From positions 1 through 42,251 of the forward strand of contig NZ_JAJUWR010000041.1 in NCBI RefSeq assembly GCF_021390545.1: 42,251 bases of DNA. The letters are read 5' to 3'. Both the position numbers and the translations under genes were made by a program. Below, piece by piece: positions 23,407 to 32,633 of the stretch (within the stretch, counting starts at the first letter, position 1; each line of letters opens with the position of its first letter). The notes under the pieces are model-generated. The model did not search any database, had not been told where the DNA came from, and saw only the letters and a program-made list of their open reading frames with translations. This DNA is from Algoriphagus sp. AGSA1 (GTDB lineage: Bacteria; Bacteroidota; Bacteroidia; Cytophagales; Cyclobacteriaceae).

Positions 23407-26033
23407 AAGGGACTTTTTCTGAGTATTCGGTTACCTAGCGTTTGAATAGGCTGTTGAAATGCATAGACTTGTTTCCCTATTTCCCTATAAAGCCTATAGC
23501 GGATCCTCCGCTCATAATCCTGGGTTTCCAATGGAAAGAATCTGTTGATCATCATGTGTAGGTGGTTGGACATTAGGTGGATTGCTGAATCTTCCTTGCT
23601 GTGAAAATATTCATGGGAGCTAATGAGTTCAAGGTACTTTTCTGATTCAAAACCTAGGGTTTCAAAAGTGGATGCGTATTCAAAGCAGGATTTAAATGTC
23701 TTTACCTCATCCCAAGGCATACTTTTCACATCTTCTTTGAGATGGGAGAATACTCGGGAAAGGTAGGGGGATTGGAAAAAAATGATCCTCCATAAGTGGA
23801 CAACAAGGTCTTCTTTATACTTGGGTGGATAGTTCAGATATAAAATTCCTTGGAATTTGGTTGCCAGAAATATAGATTCTAGATGAAAAAGCAGGTGTGA
23901 GGTTTCTAATCCTGAATTTCCGTATTTGGCTGTTTCCGGAAAATAGGAAGCTGTTTTCCAGTTCAGGTCTTCTTGTAAAAAGAATTCAGAGAATGAGGCT
24001 AGAAGTGTCCTTTTATCAATCGGGGCTATATCCAGAAGGCGTAAGCGGATTTCTGTGGCTCCGTTTTTTCCATAGAGAAGATAATACCAGACGGGTGTCA
24101 GGGAGCTGACCTGAGGCTCTTCCATCTGATGGAGCAGGCGCTCTAAAACTTCCGGGATTTCAGTAGGGTTTATAGTGAGGGTGAAGCAAAGACAGTTTTT
24201 ATGGGTATGGGTAATGGGATTGAATGACAATTTTGATCTCTTGACAAGCTGTGGTCGGGAGTGTTGGAACACAAACTGGGGATAGGCAGCTGTACTGTCT
24301 GCTGCACGGAACAGGCCTGCTGGAAACCAATTCGGGTCGCTCAGGGTAAGGGTTTGGTCACGTTGAAGTTCCTGCCAAAGTATTTTTAAATCATCCGGAT
24401 TGTTGGGGTTTAGCAAAAGTTCCCTGTCAGTATGCCCAGCCAGTATATGGAAGGGAATCTCCAGATCTTCTAATTTCTGTCGGAGTTCTTTCGGTGTGGC
24501 TAATGTATCTCTGTTCAGCTTCCATTTTCTACTCTGAAGGCATAGTTGACCCCACTTCAATTGTGGGCAATAAGGGGATTGGGAAAGGATGTTGTGCTTA
24601 TAAGGTAAAAATCTATACCTGTCATGGTGGGCTATTTCCCAAAGTAACCGTAGGATAGGATGGGTGATCTGCTCACCATTCAGGGGATGCATGATGACCG
24701 GGATTACTTGCTTGCCGGTATATTTATGAATCAGTTGGATACGGTTTTCCCAGATTCCAAGGTAGAGCTCATCAAAACCCAGCTGTTTTGGGGTCTTGGA
24801 TTTAAATGGTGTGATTTCATAGTCAAAGACATTCTCCACATTACAGATATGCTGGATAGGTGCTGCTTCCAAAAGCTGGACATTTGCATAGAGGGTCTCA
24901 GCATCGGTATATACACTCTTTTTGATCTGCTGAGATAGGTCTTTGATGTTCGGATCCCTGTTGAATCTCCCGGTATAGACAAAGGGTCGGTTACAGACCA
25001 TATTTTCTATGATTGGATTTCCCAGAGCATCTAGGCGAAAGAGAATCTGTACATCATGGATCTCCTGCTGCAGTTCTTTTTTGGCAAAGAACTTCTTCAA
25101 GTCTATGGATTTCCGCTCATGATTTCCCAGAATAGTTGGGGTAATATCCTCATCCATACCTGCTTTTTCCGGTTGAAGAAACTGCCCGGCTAGAAACTCG
25201 GTATGACTCAAGAGATCGCTGAGGCAGACGTATCGGTCATCAAATTGAGTTGTGAAAAAGTTCTTGAAATCCCTGATGTAAGAGCTTTCCTCCTTAGAAA
25301 AAATACTTCCAGCTGAATTGATGAATTCCATCAATTGTTCCCTGATGCCCTCAGGTAACTTTAATCTGTTTTTCACTACCATGTCCACCCCTGACTGCTT
25401 ATTGTCAAATAAGTATTCCGGCGCTAAAAAACCGGAATCAAGGACCTGTTCCCACAGTAGCTTTGCCTGCGCTGTAGGGGGTGTGGCTAGCTGTGTGCTA
25501 AGCAACTGCTGAAACTTATTGAAGTTTATCCCCTCTTTGGAAGTTGTTTTGATCAAGGCCTCAAATAGGGGGTTGACCGGAAGCTTGCATCCTTTCCAAC
25601 TACGGCTAATAGTGTCAAAAACCAAGGCATGATAGTATTTATGTCTTTTGTAGATCCCTGGAACCAGGTGGTAATTTGACAGGAACCGATCTGGGTTTGA
25701 TTCAAGCTGCTTTTCAAATCCATGAGGGCTCTTTCCATTAACTTCGGATGTCTGAATAGGGAAATTTATCAATATTTCCTTTTCCCAGGTTCCAGTACCC
25801 ACCCCTGCAAATCTACCGAATGGGGTAGGGCGGAAGCGGCCTCTCAACAGGTATTTTCTGAGTTTGATTCTTTGTCTATGATCCAGGTCTTTATAGACTT
25901 TTCCTTCCAATTCATTATAAAAGGCAGTTGAGGAAAGTTTGATGGCCTGGAGAATGCTGTCCCAATGTAGTGCTATGCGTGACGGATTATCATGGTCAAA
26001 CTGGAAAAGCGGAAGCCGGTATAGAAATGACAT
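23403..26033 (-). CDS. LanB-like lantibiotic dehydratase
   Basis: 876 residues, full length for a LanB with both the glutamylation and the elimination region. The N-terminal domain has RGRFRPTPFGRFAGVGTG at 64-81, the family hallmark. The C-terminal SpaB_C-like region includes VSSLTPVWYYLLYGKNGATE, IRLRLLDI and, near the end, HLHMMINRFFP at 824-834, where LanB proteins have H-x-x-x-NR. LanB enzymes use glutamyl-tRNA to dehydrate Ser/Thr in a precursor peptide. Here there is no LanC cyclase, no ABC exporter with C39 peptidase and no clear precursor. It faces the two-component genes tail-to-tail with a 4-base overlap. Proteins of this type near SusCD genes are widespread in Bacteroidota, with products mostly unknown. 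Confidence 0.85.
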   Translation of the reverse strand: MSFLYRLPLFQFDHDNPSRIALHWDSILQAIKLSSTAFYNELEGKVYKDLDHRQRIKLRKYLLRGRFRPTPFGRFAGVGTGTWEKEILINFPIQTSEVNGKSPHGFEKQLESNPDRFLSNYHLVPGIYKRHKYYHALVFDTISRSWKGCKLPVNPLFEALIKTTSKEGINFNKFQQLLSTQLATPPTAQAKLLWEQVLDSGFLAPEYLFDNKQSGVDMVVKNRLKLPEGIREQLMEFINSAGSIFSKEESSYIRDFKNFFTTQFDDRYVCLSDLLSHTEFLAGQFLQPEKAGMDEDITPTILGNHERKSIDLKKFFAKKELQQEIHDVQILFRLDALGNPIIENMVCNRPFVYTGRFNRDPNIKDLSQQIKKSVYTDAETLYANVQLLEAAPIQHICNVENVFDYEITPFKSKTPKQLGFDELYLGIWENRIQLIHKYTGKQVIPVIMHPLNGEQITHPILRLLWEIAHHDRYRFLPYKHNILSQSPYCPQLKWGQLCLQSRKWKLNRDTLATPKELRQKLEDLEIPFHILAGHTDRELLLNPNNPDDLKILWQELQRDQTLTLSDPNWFPAGLFRAADSTAAYPQFVFQHSRPQLVKRSKLSFNPITHTHKNCLCFTLTINPTEIPEVLERLLHQMEEPQVSSLTPVWYYLLYGKNGATEIRLRLLDIAPIDKRTLLASFSEFFLQEDLNWKTASYFPETAKYGNSGLETSHLLFHLESIFLATKFQGILYLNYPPKYKEDLVVHLWRIIFFQSPYLSRVFSHLKEDVKSMPWDEVKTFKSCFEYASTFETLGFESEKYLELISSHEYFHSKEDSAIHLMSNHLHMMINRFFPLETQDYERRIRYRLYREIGKQVYAFQQPIQTLGNRILRKSPF

Positions 26034-26299
26034 AATGGATTGAAATTTTTATTCAATCCTACCTGATTTTGCGATTGATTGGGTGTTTTTGGTGTAGATG
26101 GAGGGGATTCGGGTGAAATTGACGTATATTCCTTTACATTTAAAAATTGTTTCAGCTAAACAAATACGGTGGTGTACATTCTTGGAGAAGTAGGGTTTAA
26201 ATGATGGCTTAAATTATATATCCGTTTTATTTAGCAGTAAAAGGAAATGGGGTTTCGAAGGACATGATCAAAAAATGTTTTCATAAGTAGAGTTACTAT
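26034..26299. other. Upstream region of the LanB-like gene
   Basis: AT-rich, with no gene. The LanB-like promoter must lie here, since the next gene upstream on the same strand ends at 26485 and a gene fragment lies between. I see no repeats or convincing terminator. Confidence 0.35.
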
Positions 26300-26416
26300 T
26301 TAGCTTTTAGTGCTATGCAACAGCATACCAATAACCACCAAACCAATGCCTAATAATGCAAACATATCAGGAAGCAAAATATTGATAAATATTATTTCCC
26401 CAATGATATAAGGTGT
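26300..26416 (-). pseudogene. C-terminal scrap of an EamA/DMT-type transporter
   Basis: A minus frame reads TPYIIGEIIFINILLPDMFA, then LLGIGLVVIGMLLHSTKS and stop. The GE...N...P....LLGIGLVVIGMLL pattern is the last helix pair of EamA/DMT transporters, where a GE motif precedes the final helix. The upstream helices are absent. It overlaps nothing functional and is most likely a decayed end; the match is short. Confidence 0.35.
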
Positions 26417-26484
26417 TGATTTTAAGGGGTAACAATCAAAAAAAAATAAGCATGGATAAGAAGAGTTGGTTGATTTTATTTGTC

Positions 26485-27294
26485 TCACCGTCTGATCCAT
26501 TCTTTGAATTTTCCTGCTCTACTCTGGCTAACTGTCACTTCTTCATGGAATGAGGGGGAAAGATGCACGAACAGTTTCCCATGCCCGTTTGACCGAAAGT
26601 CCTGACAGGAGCGGTACTGGATAATCATTTTCCTGTTTATCCTGAAGAAATCACGGGGTGGTAATTTCTGCTCCAGTTCATCCAGGGTTTCATTGATGAA
26701 ATAGGTGGTTTGGTTGGATGTCACCAGATAGTTCATTCTGTCTTGGTGGTAAATGAAACGTATATTTTGCAGTTCCATGGGAATAGTTTTGGTTCCCTGT
26801 TGTACAAGCAGGATTTCCATCTCGGTTTTGGTGTATGTATTGCCTTCTCGGTTTCTTAGGATTTGGTAATAGAACAGGTAATAGATATTGAAAAGGAACA
26901 CTGGCAGCGCCATGGCCGGTATAGAGTTGTTTAGTCCGGGATTTGCGGAGGATGTGGTTAGACCAAAGTACCATTGATAAAGAGACAGGAAAAAGTAATC
27001 TACTACCCCAGGTAGGAGCACTCCAAGTGTAAACTGTAAGGTGAGACGAAGGAGTGGGCTATCTTTCCAGTCATATTTTTTGTCAAGCTGAACTGTCACC
27101 CAATGGATAAATTCAATGAAAAGAAAGGCCATTAAGAAGGCCGCCAACAACTTTACGAAAAATGAATTGTTGGAGAGTGAATCCAAAAAGCGCGCCCCGG
27201 TGCCGTACATAGCCACAAGGAATGCAGCGATTACACATAAAAGTATGCGCATCACCTGATCGTTATATCGTACCGGGAGCTTCCTTTTCACCAA
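26485..27294 (-). CDS. Membrane-anchored LytTR transcription regulator
   Basis: 269 residues. Four hydrophobic helices (about 14-32, 45-65, 80-105, 125-145) precede a LytTR domain at about 160-268: IRFIYHQDRMNYLVTSNQTT, then LPPRDFFRINRKMIIQY and a basic KLFVHLSPSF. There is no receiver domain, so it is a one-component, membrane-linked regulator of the kind common in Bacteroidota. It lies upstream of the LanB-like gene on the same strand, across about 450 bases. It could be an alternative input for the same locus. Cytoplasmic C-terminal DNA binding while membrane-embedded is how the family is thought to work. Confidence 0.85.
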   Translation of the reverse strand: MVKRKLPVRYNDQVMRILLCVIAAFLVAMYGTGARFLDSLSNNSFFVKLLAAFLMAFLFIEFIHWVTVQLDKKYDWKDSPLLRLTLQFTLGVLLPGVVDYFFLSLYQWYFGLTTSSANPGLNNSIPAMALPVFLFNIYYLFYYQILRNREGNTYTKTEMEILLVQQGTKTIPMELQNIRFIYHQDRMNYLVTSNQTTYFINETLDELEQKLPPRDFFRINRKMIIQYRSCQDFRSNGHGKLFVHLSPSFHEEVTVSQSRAGKFKEWIRR

Positions 27295-27684
27295 AACAAA
27301 AATGTTTGTTTCCCTTCCTCCATTATTGGAATCAGGAAAATTGCTGATCCTTGCTTAAACTGAGATCCTAGGTAGATAAGATAATAAACTCTTCGTTAAT
27401 TTTTGAAAGGATTGGGTTATAGGTGCTCTAAATATAGTTAAATGGCACTTTTAACAGCGGTTTTATAGTAGTAAACCCTGAATAAGGCATTATTTTTCAA
27501 GCGTGTTTAGTGGCATTTCATTCCTATAATCACCTGATTCATTTTTTCAATTGAGTCTTTTTTAAAGTTTTTCCCCTAGTGATCCTATGTTTGTGGCCGG
27601 CCTATTTGGTACCCAGGCTTAAGGAAATATTTAACTCGCGGGCAGTTTTTAACCGGGATTTATTTCCCACTAACCTCTCATATT
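27295..27684. other. Intergenic region upstream of rteC
   Basis: 390 bases between the divergent LytTR gene and rteC. No gene, no strong hairpin. It should contain the promoter for the whole transfer operon; the last 100 bases (GC-richer, with CCGGCC and GGTACC words) are the likeliest place but I cannot fix it. Confidence 0.4.
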
Positions 27685-28521
27685 ATGGATTACAATGAAC
27701 AATTTAGTCATCTTTTTTTAAAGATGAAGGAGGAAATTGCAGCTATAGGATCAACTTCTTCCAACCCACTAGTAAGAACTGAACAGGCCTATCTTATTGC
27801 TTCTGATTATTGCAGCAAAGTGAAGGCTTCCGACGTTTTTGATACTCAAGAATCTGAAATAGAGTTTTTCAAGAAAATAAGACCTGGGTTTGAAGCCGAA
27901 CTGATCTACTTTGGTGAGCTGTATTATTTAATCTCTTCATTGCCAGAAGGGAAAAAGAACCGGATAAAATACTTAGAAAGCCAGTATGTTCCTATAATGA
28001 TGTACAGGAGACGATATCAATCATTGTATGAATACTGGTGTTTGGATCGATCGGATTTGGATCAACAACTCTTTGCCCGTCAGGGTCTGAAAGATTTTAT
28101 CTTTTTTTCCCGACCCTTGCCTCACGGGGATCCTAATTCATTGCCTGTAGGTAAGGTCTTTGCTAGGTTTCGGGCTTATCAGGAACTTCATGGGTATCTG
28201 CAAAAAGAACTGGGAAAGCTAAGTAACAAAGGAGTGAACGGCATTAACCATTCTATCCGGTGGACTGCGACAAAAGCCGCATTAGTGGAGCTTGCTTATG
28301 CTTTGAAGGCCTCGGGTGCCATAAATAACGGAAATGCATCTATCAGGGATATTGCAACCCATCTGGAAAACGCCTTCCATCAGGACCTATCCCAGTTTTA
28401 CCGCACTTTTCAGGAAATACGTATCCGGAAGAACAGCCGAACAACTTTCCTGGACCGTCTTAAAGACAAGCTGGAGCGCTGGATGGATAATACAGATCTA
28501 AACAGTAGGGGAGATATCTGA
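27685..28521 (+). CDS. rteC: RteC-family regulator of conjugative element
   Basis: 278 residues matching the RteC family of Bacteroidetes conjugative transposons. The N-terminal half has QAYLIASDYCSKVKASDVFD, EIEFFKKIRPGFEAELIYFG and YYLISSLPEGKK, which recur in the family; the C-terminal half holds the helical KAALVELAYALKASGAINNG with the conserved LE.AF..DL..FY..F.EIR.RK..RT.FLD.L. In CTnDOT, RteC turns on excision genes in response to the RteAB pair. No rteA/rteB genes are visible here. It is the first gene of a rightward run that continues through traN with short gaps, so it may couple regulation to transfer gene expression. Confidence 0.85.
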   Translation: MDYNEQFSHLFLKMKEEIAAIGSTSSNPLVRTEQAYLIASDYCSKVKASDVFDTQESEIEFFKKIRPGFEAELIYFGELYYLISSLPEGKKNRIKYLESQYVPIMMYRRRYQSLYEYWCLDRSDLDQQLFARQGLKDFIFFSRPLPHGDPNSLPVGKVFARFRAYQELHGYLQKELGKLSNKGVNGINHSIRWTATKAALVELAYALKASGAINNGNASIRDIATHLENAFHQDLSQFYRTFQEIRIRKNSRTTFLDRLKDKLERWMDNTDLNSRGDI

Positions 28522-28602
28522 ATTTTTTTCTCCCCCTTCGGTATTCAGTGTGGAAGATTTTTGAAATTCCGCCCCAGTTTGCATGCTCAAAATCAAGCAG
28601 AT

Positions 28603-29034
28603 ATGATGGATGCAATCTCCTGGGGCGAATTTCTACAAGGTCTGGCAACAGTATTGGTTTTTTACTACTGCTATGTACTTATTCGCTATTTCCGTCCAGA
28701 GTTTTCGGGAATATTGAATAAGATTCAAGAGAACAGTGCGACTACGCTTTCTAAGGGAACTAGTAAGCATGATGGGTTACTGATGGAAAAATTGGCCAAG
28801 CTGATCGACGAGATAGACACAGATGTCATTCCTATATGCAGCACAAGTGAAGAGCTTCTTGGCAAGCTCAGGATCAAGCTGCAGATTCTTAAGGGGGATG
28901 AGGGATTAGCTGTCCGTTCTTTGCTAGCTAGGCATATTCTCCTTTCAGCTCAGGTGCATGCGCTAGCTATATCTGAAGAAGACATTCAGGAACTGCTAGA
29001 CCTTCCTCATACCGCAATTTCAACACGAACATAA
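28603..29034 (+). CDS. Small single-pass membrane protein of the transfer operon
   Basis: 143 residues from the ATG at 28603. The frame is open from a TTG at 28561, but the ATG gives MMDAISWGEFLQGLATVLVF with a single membrane helix at about 8-27. The rest is soluble and helical (EKLAKLIDEIDTDVIPICST; LLARHILLSAQVHAL). It sits between rteC and traE, 10 bases before traE. I do not recognise the family; by position it may be the TraD-like accessory of this element type. No catalytic motif is seen. Confidence 0.6.
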   Translation: MMDAISWGEFLQGLATVLVFYYCYVLIRYFRPEFSGILNKIQENSATTLSKGTSKHDGLLMEKLAKLIDEIDTDVIPICSTSEELLGKLRIKLQILKGDEGLAVRSLLARHILLSAQVHALAISEEDIQELLDLPHTAISTRT

Positions 29035-29044
29035 CTATACTACT

Positions 29045-29347
29045 ATGAAGAAAACCACAAGATGTATCGGTACGGCTTATTTATTCCTGATAGCAGGAAT
29101 TGCATCTGCCCAAGATGGGGTTGCGGGAATTACCGAGGCCTCCCAGCAGGTAAGGGGGTACTTTCAGGCAGGTACAAATCTAATGTACGCGATAGGGGCA
29201 ATAGTAGGGCTGGTAGGAGCGGTAAAAGTATTCAACAAATGGAACAATGGTGAACCGGATACCGGTAAAGTGGCAGCTGCATGGTTCGGTTCCTGTGTGT
29301 TTTTGGTTGTGGTGGCTACCGTACTTCAGAGTTTCTTCGGAGTCTGA
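29045..29347 (+). CDS. traE: TraE-type conjugal transfer protein (DUF4134)
   Basis: 100 residues, a small pilin-like (VirB2-like) membrane protein. A signal peptide (MKKTTRCIGTAYLFLIAGIA-SAQ) is followed by two hydrophobic helices separated by KVFNKWNNGEPDTGKVA, the hallmark of DUF4134. The last helix ends FLVVVATVLQSFFGV. It begins 10 bases after the previous gene and precedes traF after one small gene, the usual Bacteroidetes order. It probably forms part of the transfer channel or pilus. Confidence 0.9.
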   Translation: MKKTTRCIGTAYLFLIAGIASAQDGVAGITEASQQVRGYFQAGTNLMYAIGAIVGLVGAVKVFNKWNNGEPDTGKVAAAWFGSCVFLVVVATVLQSFFGV

Positions 29348-29360
29348 TCAAGCAGGGGAT

Positions 29361-29801
29361 ATGGATCAACTCGAACTGAGAAAGAAGGGAGTTCTCCCAG
29401 TAATTGATGTCGCCGGGCATTGCTTTACGGTGGATGTCCGGCTAAATGAATTAAGGAATGTGGATTTTCCTTGGAAAAAGCTCAATCTGGATGAGATGGT
29501 AACAGGCCCAGATGGGAGACATTACCTGTTTTTCTTTGATGTGAAGAATATGTGCATTCTGCACTCCTCCCCGGATTTGGTCGCTGTACCTGACCATGTG
29601 GTTCTGGTGAAAATTCCAGATGAAATGGGGCTGGATCCTGTAGGCTTAGCAAGAAATTACGGATTGGGTGACGAGTATTTTCTTAAGATGCATCCTTTCG
29701 ACCCTGTGCCCTCTGCACAAATTACTCCCTTAGAAAATTCCGGGTTGTTGGAGTTTGTAGCGGAAAACAGAAAGCGGATAAGAGAAAGTCATTTCGGATG
29801 A
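29361..29801 (+). CDS. Conserved-position protein between traE and traF, unknown function
   Basis: 146 residues from the ATG at 29361, 13 bases after traE. No signal peptide or membrane helix. It opens MDQLELRKKGVLPVIDVAGH and continues with CFTVDVRLNELRNVDFPW; the middle has HYLFFFDVKNMCILHSSPDL, and it ends KRIRESHFG. The look is a compact cytoplasmic alpha/beta protein. The frame is also open upstream to 29247 but that would overlap traE by 100 bases. I do not recognise it; its place inside the transfer operon suggests an accessory or chaperone role. Confidence 0.65.
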   Translation: MDQLELRKKGVLPVIDVAGHCFTVDVRLNELRNVDFPWKKLNLDEMVTGPDGRHYLFFFDVKNMCILHSSPDLVAVPDHVVLVKIPDEMGLDPVGLARNYGLGDEYFLKMHPFDPVPSAQITPLENSGLLEFVAENRKRIRESHFG

Positions 29802-29874
29802 AAATATGCCAATAGGTAATTCCGGACTCATAATCTTTAATGAATACAAAACAGTGTGTCATTTGAAACTGAAC

Positions 29875-30192
29875 ATGATTCAATACGAGGTAAATAAAGG
29901 GATAAATAAGCCGATTGAGATTAAAGGGCTAAAGGGACAGTATATCGGATATTTGGCTGCAGGTGTGGGTATGACTTTGATAGTCTTTGCACTGTGTTAT
30001 GTAGCAGGCCTTTCTATGTATGCTTGTCTGGCCATTGCTACGGTGCTCGCAGGCGCTGTCTTCTTTACAGTTTTTCATTTGAGTGCGACTTATGGGGAAC
30101 ATGGGCTGATGAAAAAAATGGCCAGAAAACAGGTTCCAGAAAACCTGGTAATACGTAGCCGGAATTGTTTTACAGGATTAATGGCTCAGTAA
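29875..30192 (+). CDS. traF: TraF-type conjugal transfer protein (DUF4133)
   Basis: 105 residues from the ATG at 29875. An upstream ATG at 29806 would add 23 residues that do not fit the family; MIQYEVNKGINKPIEIKGLK is the typical DUF4133 start. Two membrane helices follow at about 25-45 and 50-70 (GYLAAGVGMTLIVFALCYVA; CLAIATVLAGAVFFTVFHL). It resembles VirB3 in size, helix number and position just before the VirB4-like ATPase. The stop is two bases from the traG start. Confidence 0.85.
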   Translation: MIQYEVNKGINKPIEIKGLKGQYIGYLAAGVGMTLIVFALCYVAGLSMYACLAIATVLAGAVFFTVFHLSATYGEHGLMKKMARKQVPENLVIRSRNCFTGLMAQ

Positions 30193-30194
30193 CT

Positions 30195-32621
30195 ATGGAT
30201 CTGCAAAAAATGTTTCCCTTATATAAACTTGAGCACGACATGATTCTGTCCCGTCCGGGAGATATGACAGTAGTCTTTGAAGTGGGATTGCCAGAAATAT
30301 TCTCACAAAGTCCTGCAGGATATGAGGCAGTTCAGCATGCCTGGAACAAAGCTATAGGTCTTTTGGAGGGAAATACTGTGTTGCATAAACAGGACTGGTT
30401 TGTTGATGATTCTTACTTTGGAAAATTCGAGGGGGCCGAACATTCCTTTCATTCACTTTCCAGCGAGCGATTCTTTGCGGAAAGACCACATCTGGCACAT
30501 CGCTGTACTTTATCAATCACCAAACGTCCAAAAGGAAGTAAGCTTGGGAACTCGTCTATGTCAAACCTGTTGCGGAAATCCCTGCTTCCTCTTGAATCGT
30601 TTGAAAGTAACAGAACAGAAGAATTCCTTAATACAGTAGGACAGCTCAACCAGATTTTGGCTGATGCGGGTATTACTTTGAACCGGCTGACCGGGAGGCA
30701 AATTGCCGGAACATCCAAGAAAACTGGATTGATTGAAGAATACCTTACGCTGGGTAATCCTGAAGTCCTTCAGGATATCCAGTTCAAACCTGAATGGAGA
30801 ATAGGTGAAAAATTTGTCCAGCTGTTTTCTATGGGAGATGTTGAAGATTTGCCTTCGTCTGTGAGCCCATACCGCACCTATGAGCCCTACGGCACGGATA
30901 AGACAACATTTCCTATAGGATTCGCTACATCAGTCGGATGCCTGTTGCCTTGCAACCATATATACAACCAGTTTCTTTTCATAGAGGACCATAGAAAAAG
31001 GCTCAAAGAACTGGAAGCCAAAAGACTCCGATTGGAATCACTGTCAAATTATTCCCGTGAGAATGCCATTTCAAGGGATGCTACTGCAGAGTTTCTTAAT
31101 GAGGCTATCTCAACGGGAAGAAAAGCGGTCAAAGCACACTTCAATGTGATGGTGTGGACGGATGATAGGCAAGAGGTAGGAAAACTCCGCAACTTAACAG
31201 CCGGAGCTCTTGCGAAGATGAATGTGGTACCCAGGTTGGAAACGGTTGGGGCTGCCCAGATTTTCTGGGCTGGTCTGCCTGGCAATCAGGCTTCATTTCC
31301 AGTCAATGAGACGTTTGACACTTTTATCGCACAGGCCACTTGCTTCTTTAATTCAGAAACCCATTACCTCACTTCCCGCAGTCCGGTAGGAATAAGGTTT
31401 GGAGACAGGATCACGGGATATCCTATTCATGTGGATATTTCTGATGAGCCCATGAAACAGGGGCTGATCACCAACAGGAACAAGTTTGTGTTGGGGCCTT
31501 CCGGATCAGGAAAGTCCTTTCTTACCAACCATATGATGAGAACCTATTATGAGCAGGGTGCCCATGTGGTTCTGGTAGATGTAGGGCATTCCTACCGGGG
31601 GCTTTGTGAGTTGATGAAGGGCTATTACTTCGCCTATGAAGAGGAAAATCCCATCTGTTTCAATCCTTTTTACATCGAGGGAAGGAAACGTCCGGATACG
31701 GAGAAGAAAGAAAGTCTTAAGACGCTTCTTCATGCACTATGGAAGAAAGATGATGAATCTTTTCGGAGATCCGAATATGTGGCATTATCCAATGCACTTT
31801 CAGGATATTTTGAGTTGTTGGATAGAGAGCCGGAGATATTTCCATGCTTTGATACTTTCTATAGGTATGTGGGAAAGGAATTCAGGGAAACATTGAAAAA
31901 TGATGGGGTAAATGCCCGGGATTTCGATGTGGAAAATTTCATGTTTGTGCTACGTCCTTATTACCGGGGAGGGGAGTTTGACTATTTGTTAAATGCACGG
32001 GATAATCTGGATTTGCTGCATCAGCGGTTCATTGTCTTTGAACTGGACAATATCAAGGACCATCCTATTCTGTTCCCTGTGGTGACCCTGATGATCATGG
32101 AGATCTTCATCTCCAAAATGAGAAAACTAAAGGGTATCAGAAAGATCATCCTTATTGAGGAAGCCTGGAAGGCTATTGCCAAAGAAGGGATGGCAGAGTA
32201 CATCAAGTACCTATTTAAAACGGTAAGGAAGTTCTTCGGTGAAGCTATGGTCGTAACCCAGGATGTAGAGGATATTATCTCCAGTCCTATAATCAAAAAT
32301 GCAATAATCAACAATGCTGATATAAAGATCTTGCTGGATCAGAGCAAGTATCAGAACAAGTTCAATGACATACAGGAACTTCTGGGATTGACTGACCAGG
32401 AAAAAGCAATCATCCTTTCCATGAACAAGGCCAAGGAACCCGGCAGAAATTACAAGGAAGTGTACATCAGTATCTATCAGAAGGTCTTTAGAGTTGAGGT
32501 GAGCAAGGAGGAATACCTTACATATACAACCGAGGAACGGGAAAAAATGAAGGTCGAGGAATATACCATCAAGTATGGTTCCAGGAAAAAGGCTATAGAA
32601 TTACTTGCTGCAGAACATTAA
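30195..32621 (+). CDS. traG: TraG-type conjugation ATPase (VirB4-like)
   Basis: 808 residues from the ATG at 30195 (MDLQKMFPLYKLEHDMILSR), two bases past the traF stop; a start at 30165 would overlap traF. It powers the transfer channel. Walker A is GPSGSGKSFL near 435 and Walker B IILIEEAWKAI near 650, followed by a sensor-like MVVTQDVEDI. The N-terminal 400 residues are the VirB4-type domain with AHFNVMVWTDD. No relaxase or coupling-protein features are present, so this is the channel ATPase and not the TraG/TraD coupling protein that shares the letter. Confidence 0.95.
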   Translation: MDLQKMFPLYKLEHDMILSRPGDMTVVFEVGLPEIFSQSPAGYEAVQHAWNKAIGLLEGNTVLHKQDWFVDDSYFGKFEGAEHSFHSLSSERFFAERPHLAHRCTLSITKRPKGSKLGNSSMSNLLRKSLLPLESFESNRTEEFLNTVGQLNQILADAGITLNRLTGRQIAGTSKKTGLIEEYLTLGNPEVLQDIQFKPEWRIGEKFVQLFSMGDVEDLPSSVSPYRTYEPYGTDKTTFPIGFATSVGCLLPCNHIYNQFLFIEDHRKRLKELEAKRLRLESLSNYSRENAISRDATAEFLNEAISTGRKAVKAHFNVMVWTDDRQEVGKLRNLTAGALAKMNVVPRLETVGAAQIFWAGLPGNQASFPVNETFDTFIAQATCFFNSETHYLTSRSPVGIRFGDRITGYPIHVDISDEPMKQGLITNRNKFVLGPSGSGKSFLTNHMMRTYYEQGAHVVLVDVGHSYRGLCELMKGYYFAYEEENPICFNPFYIEGRKRPDTEKKESLKTLLHALWKKDDESFRRSEYVALSNALSGYFELLDREPEIFPCFDTFYRYVGKEFRETLKNDGVNARDFDVENFMFVLRPYYRGGEFDYLLNARDNLDLLHQRFIVFELDNIKDHPILFPVVTLMIMEIFISKMRKLKGIRKIILIEEAWKAIAKEGMAEYIKYLFKTVRKFFGEAMVVTQDVEDIISSPIIKNAIINNADIKILLDQSKYQNKFNDIQELLGLTDQEKAIILSMNKAKEPGRNYKEVYISIYQKVFRVEVSKEEYLTYTTEEREKMKVEEYTIKYGSRKKAIELLAAEH

Positions 32622-32633
32622 CACTTTAATCTT

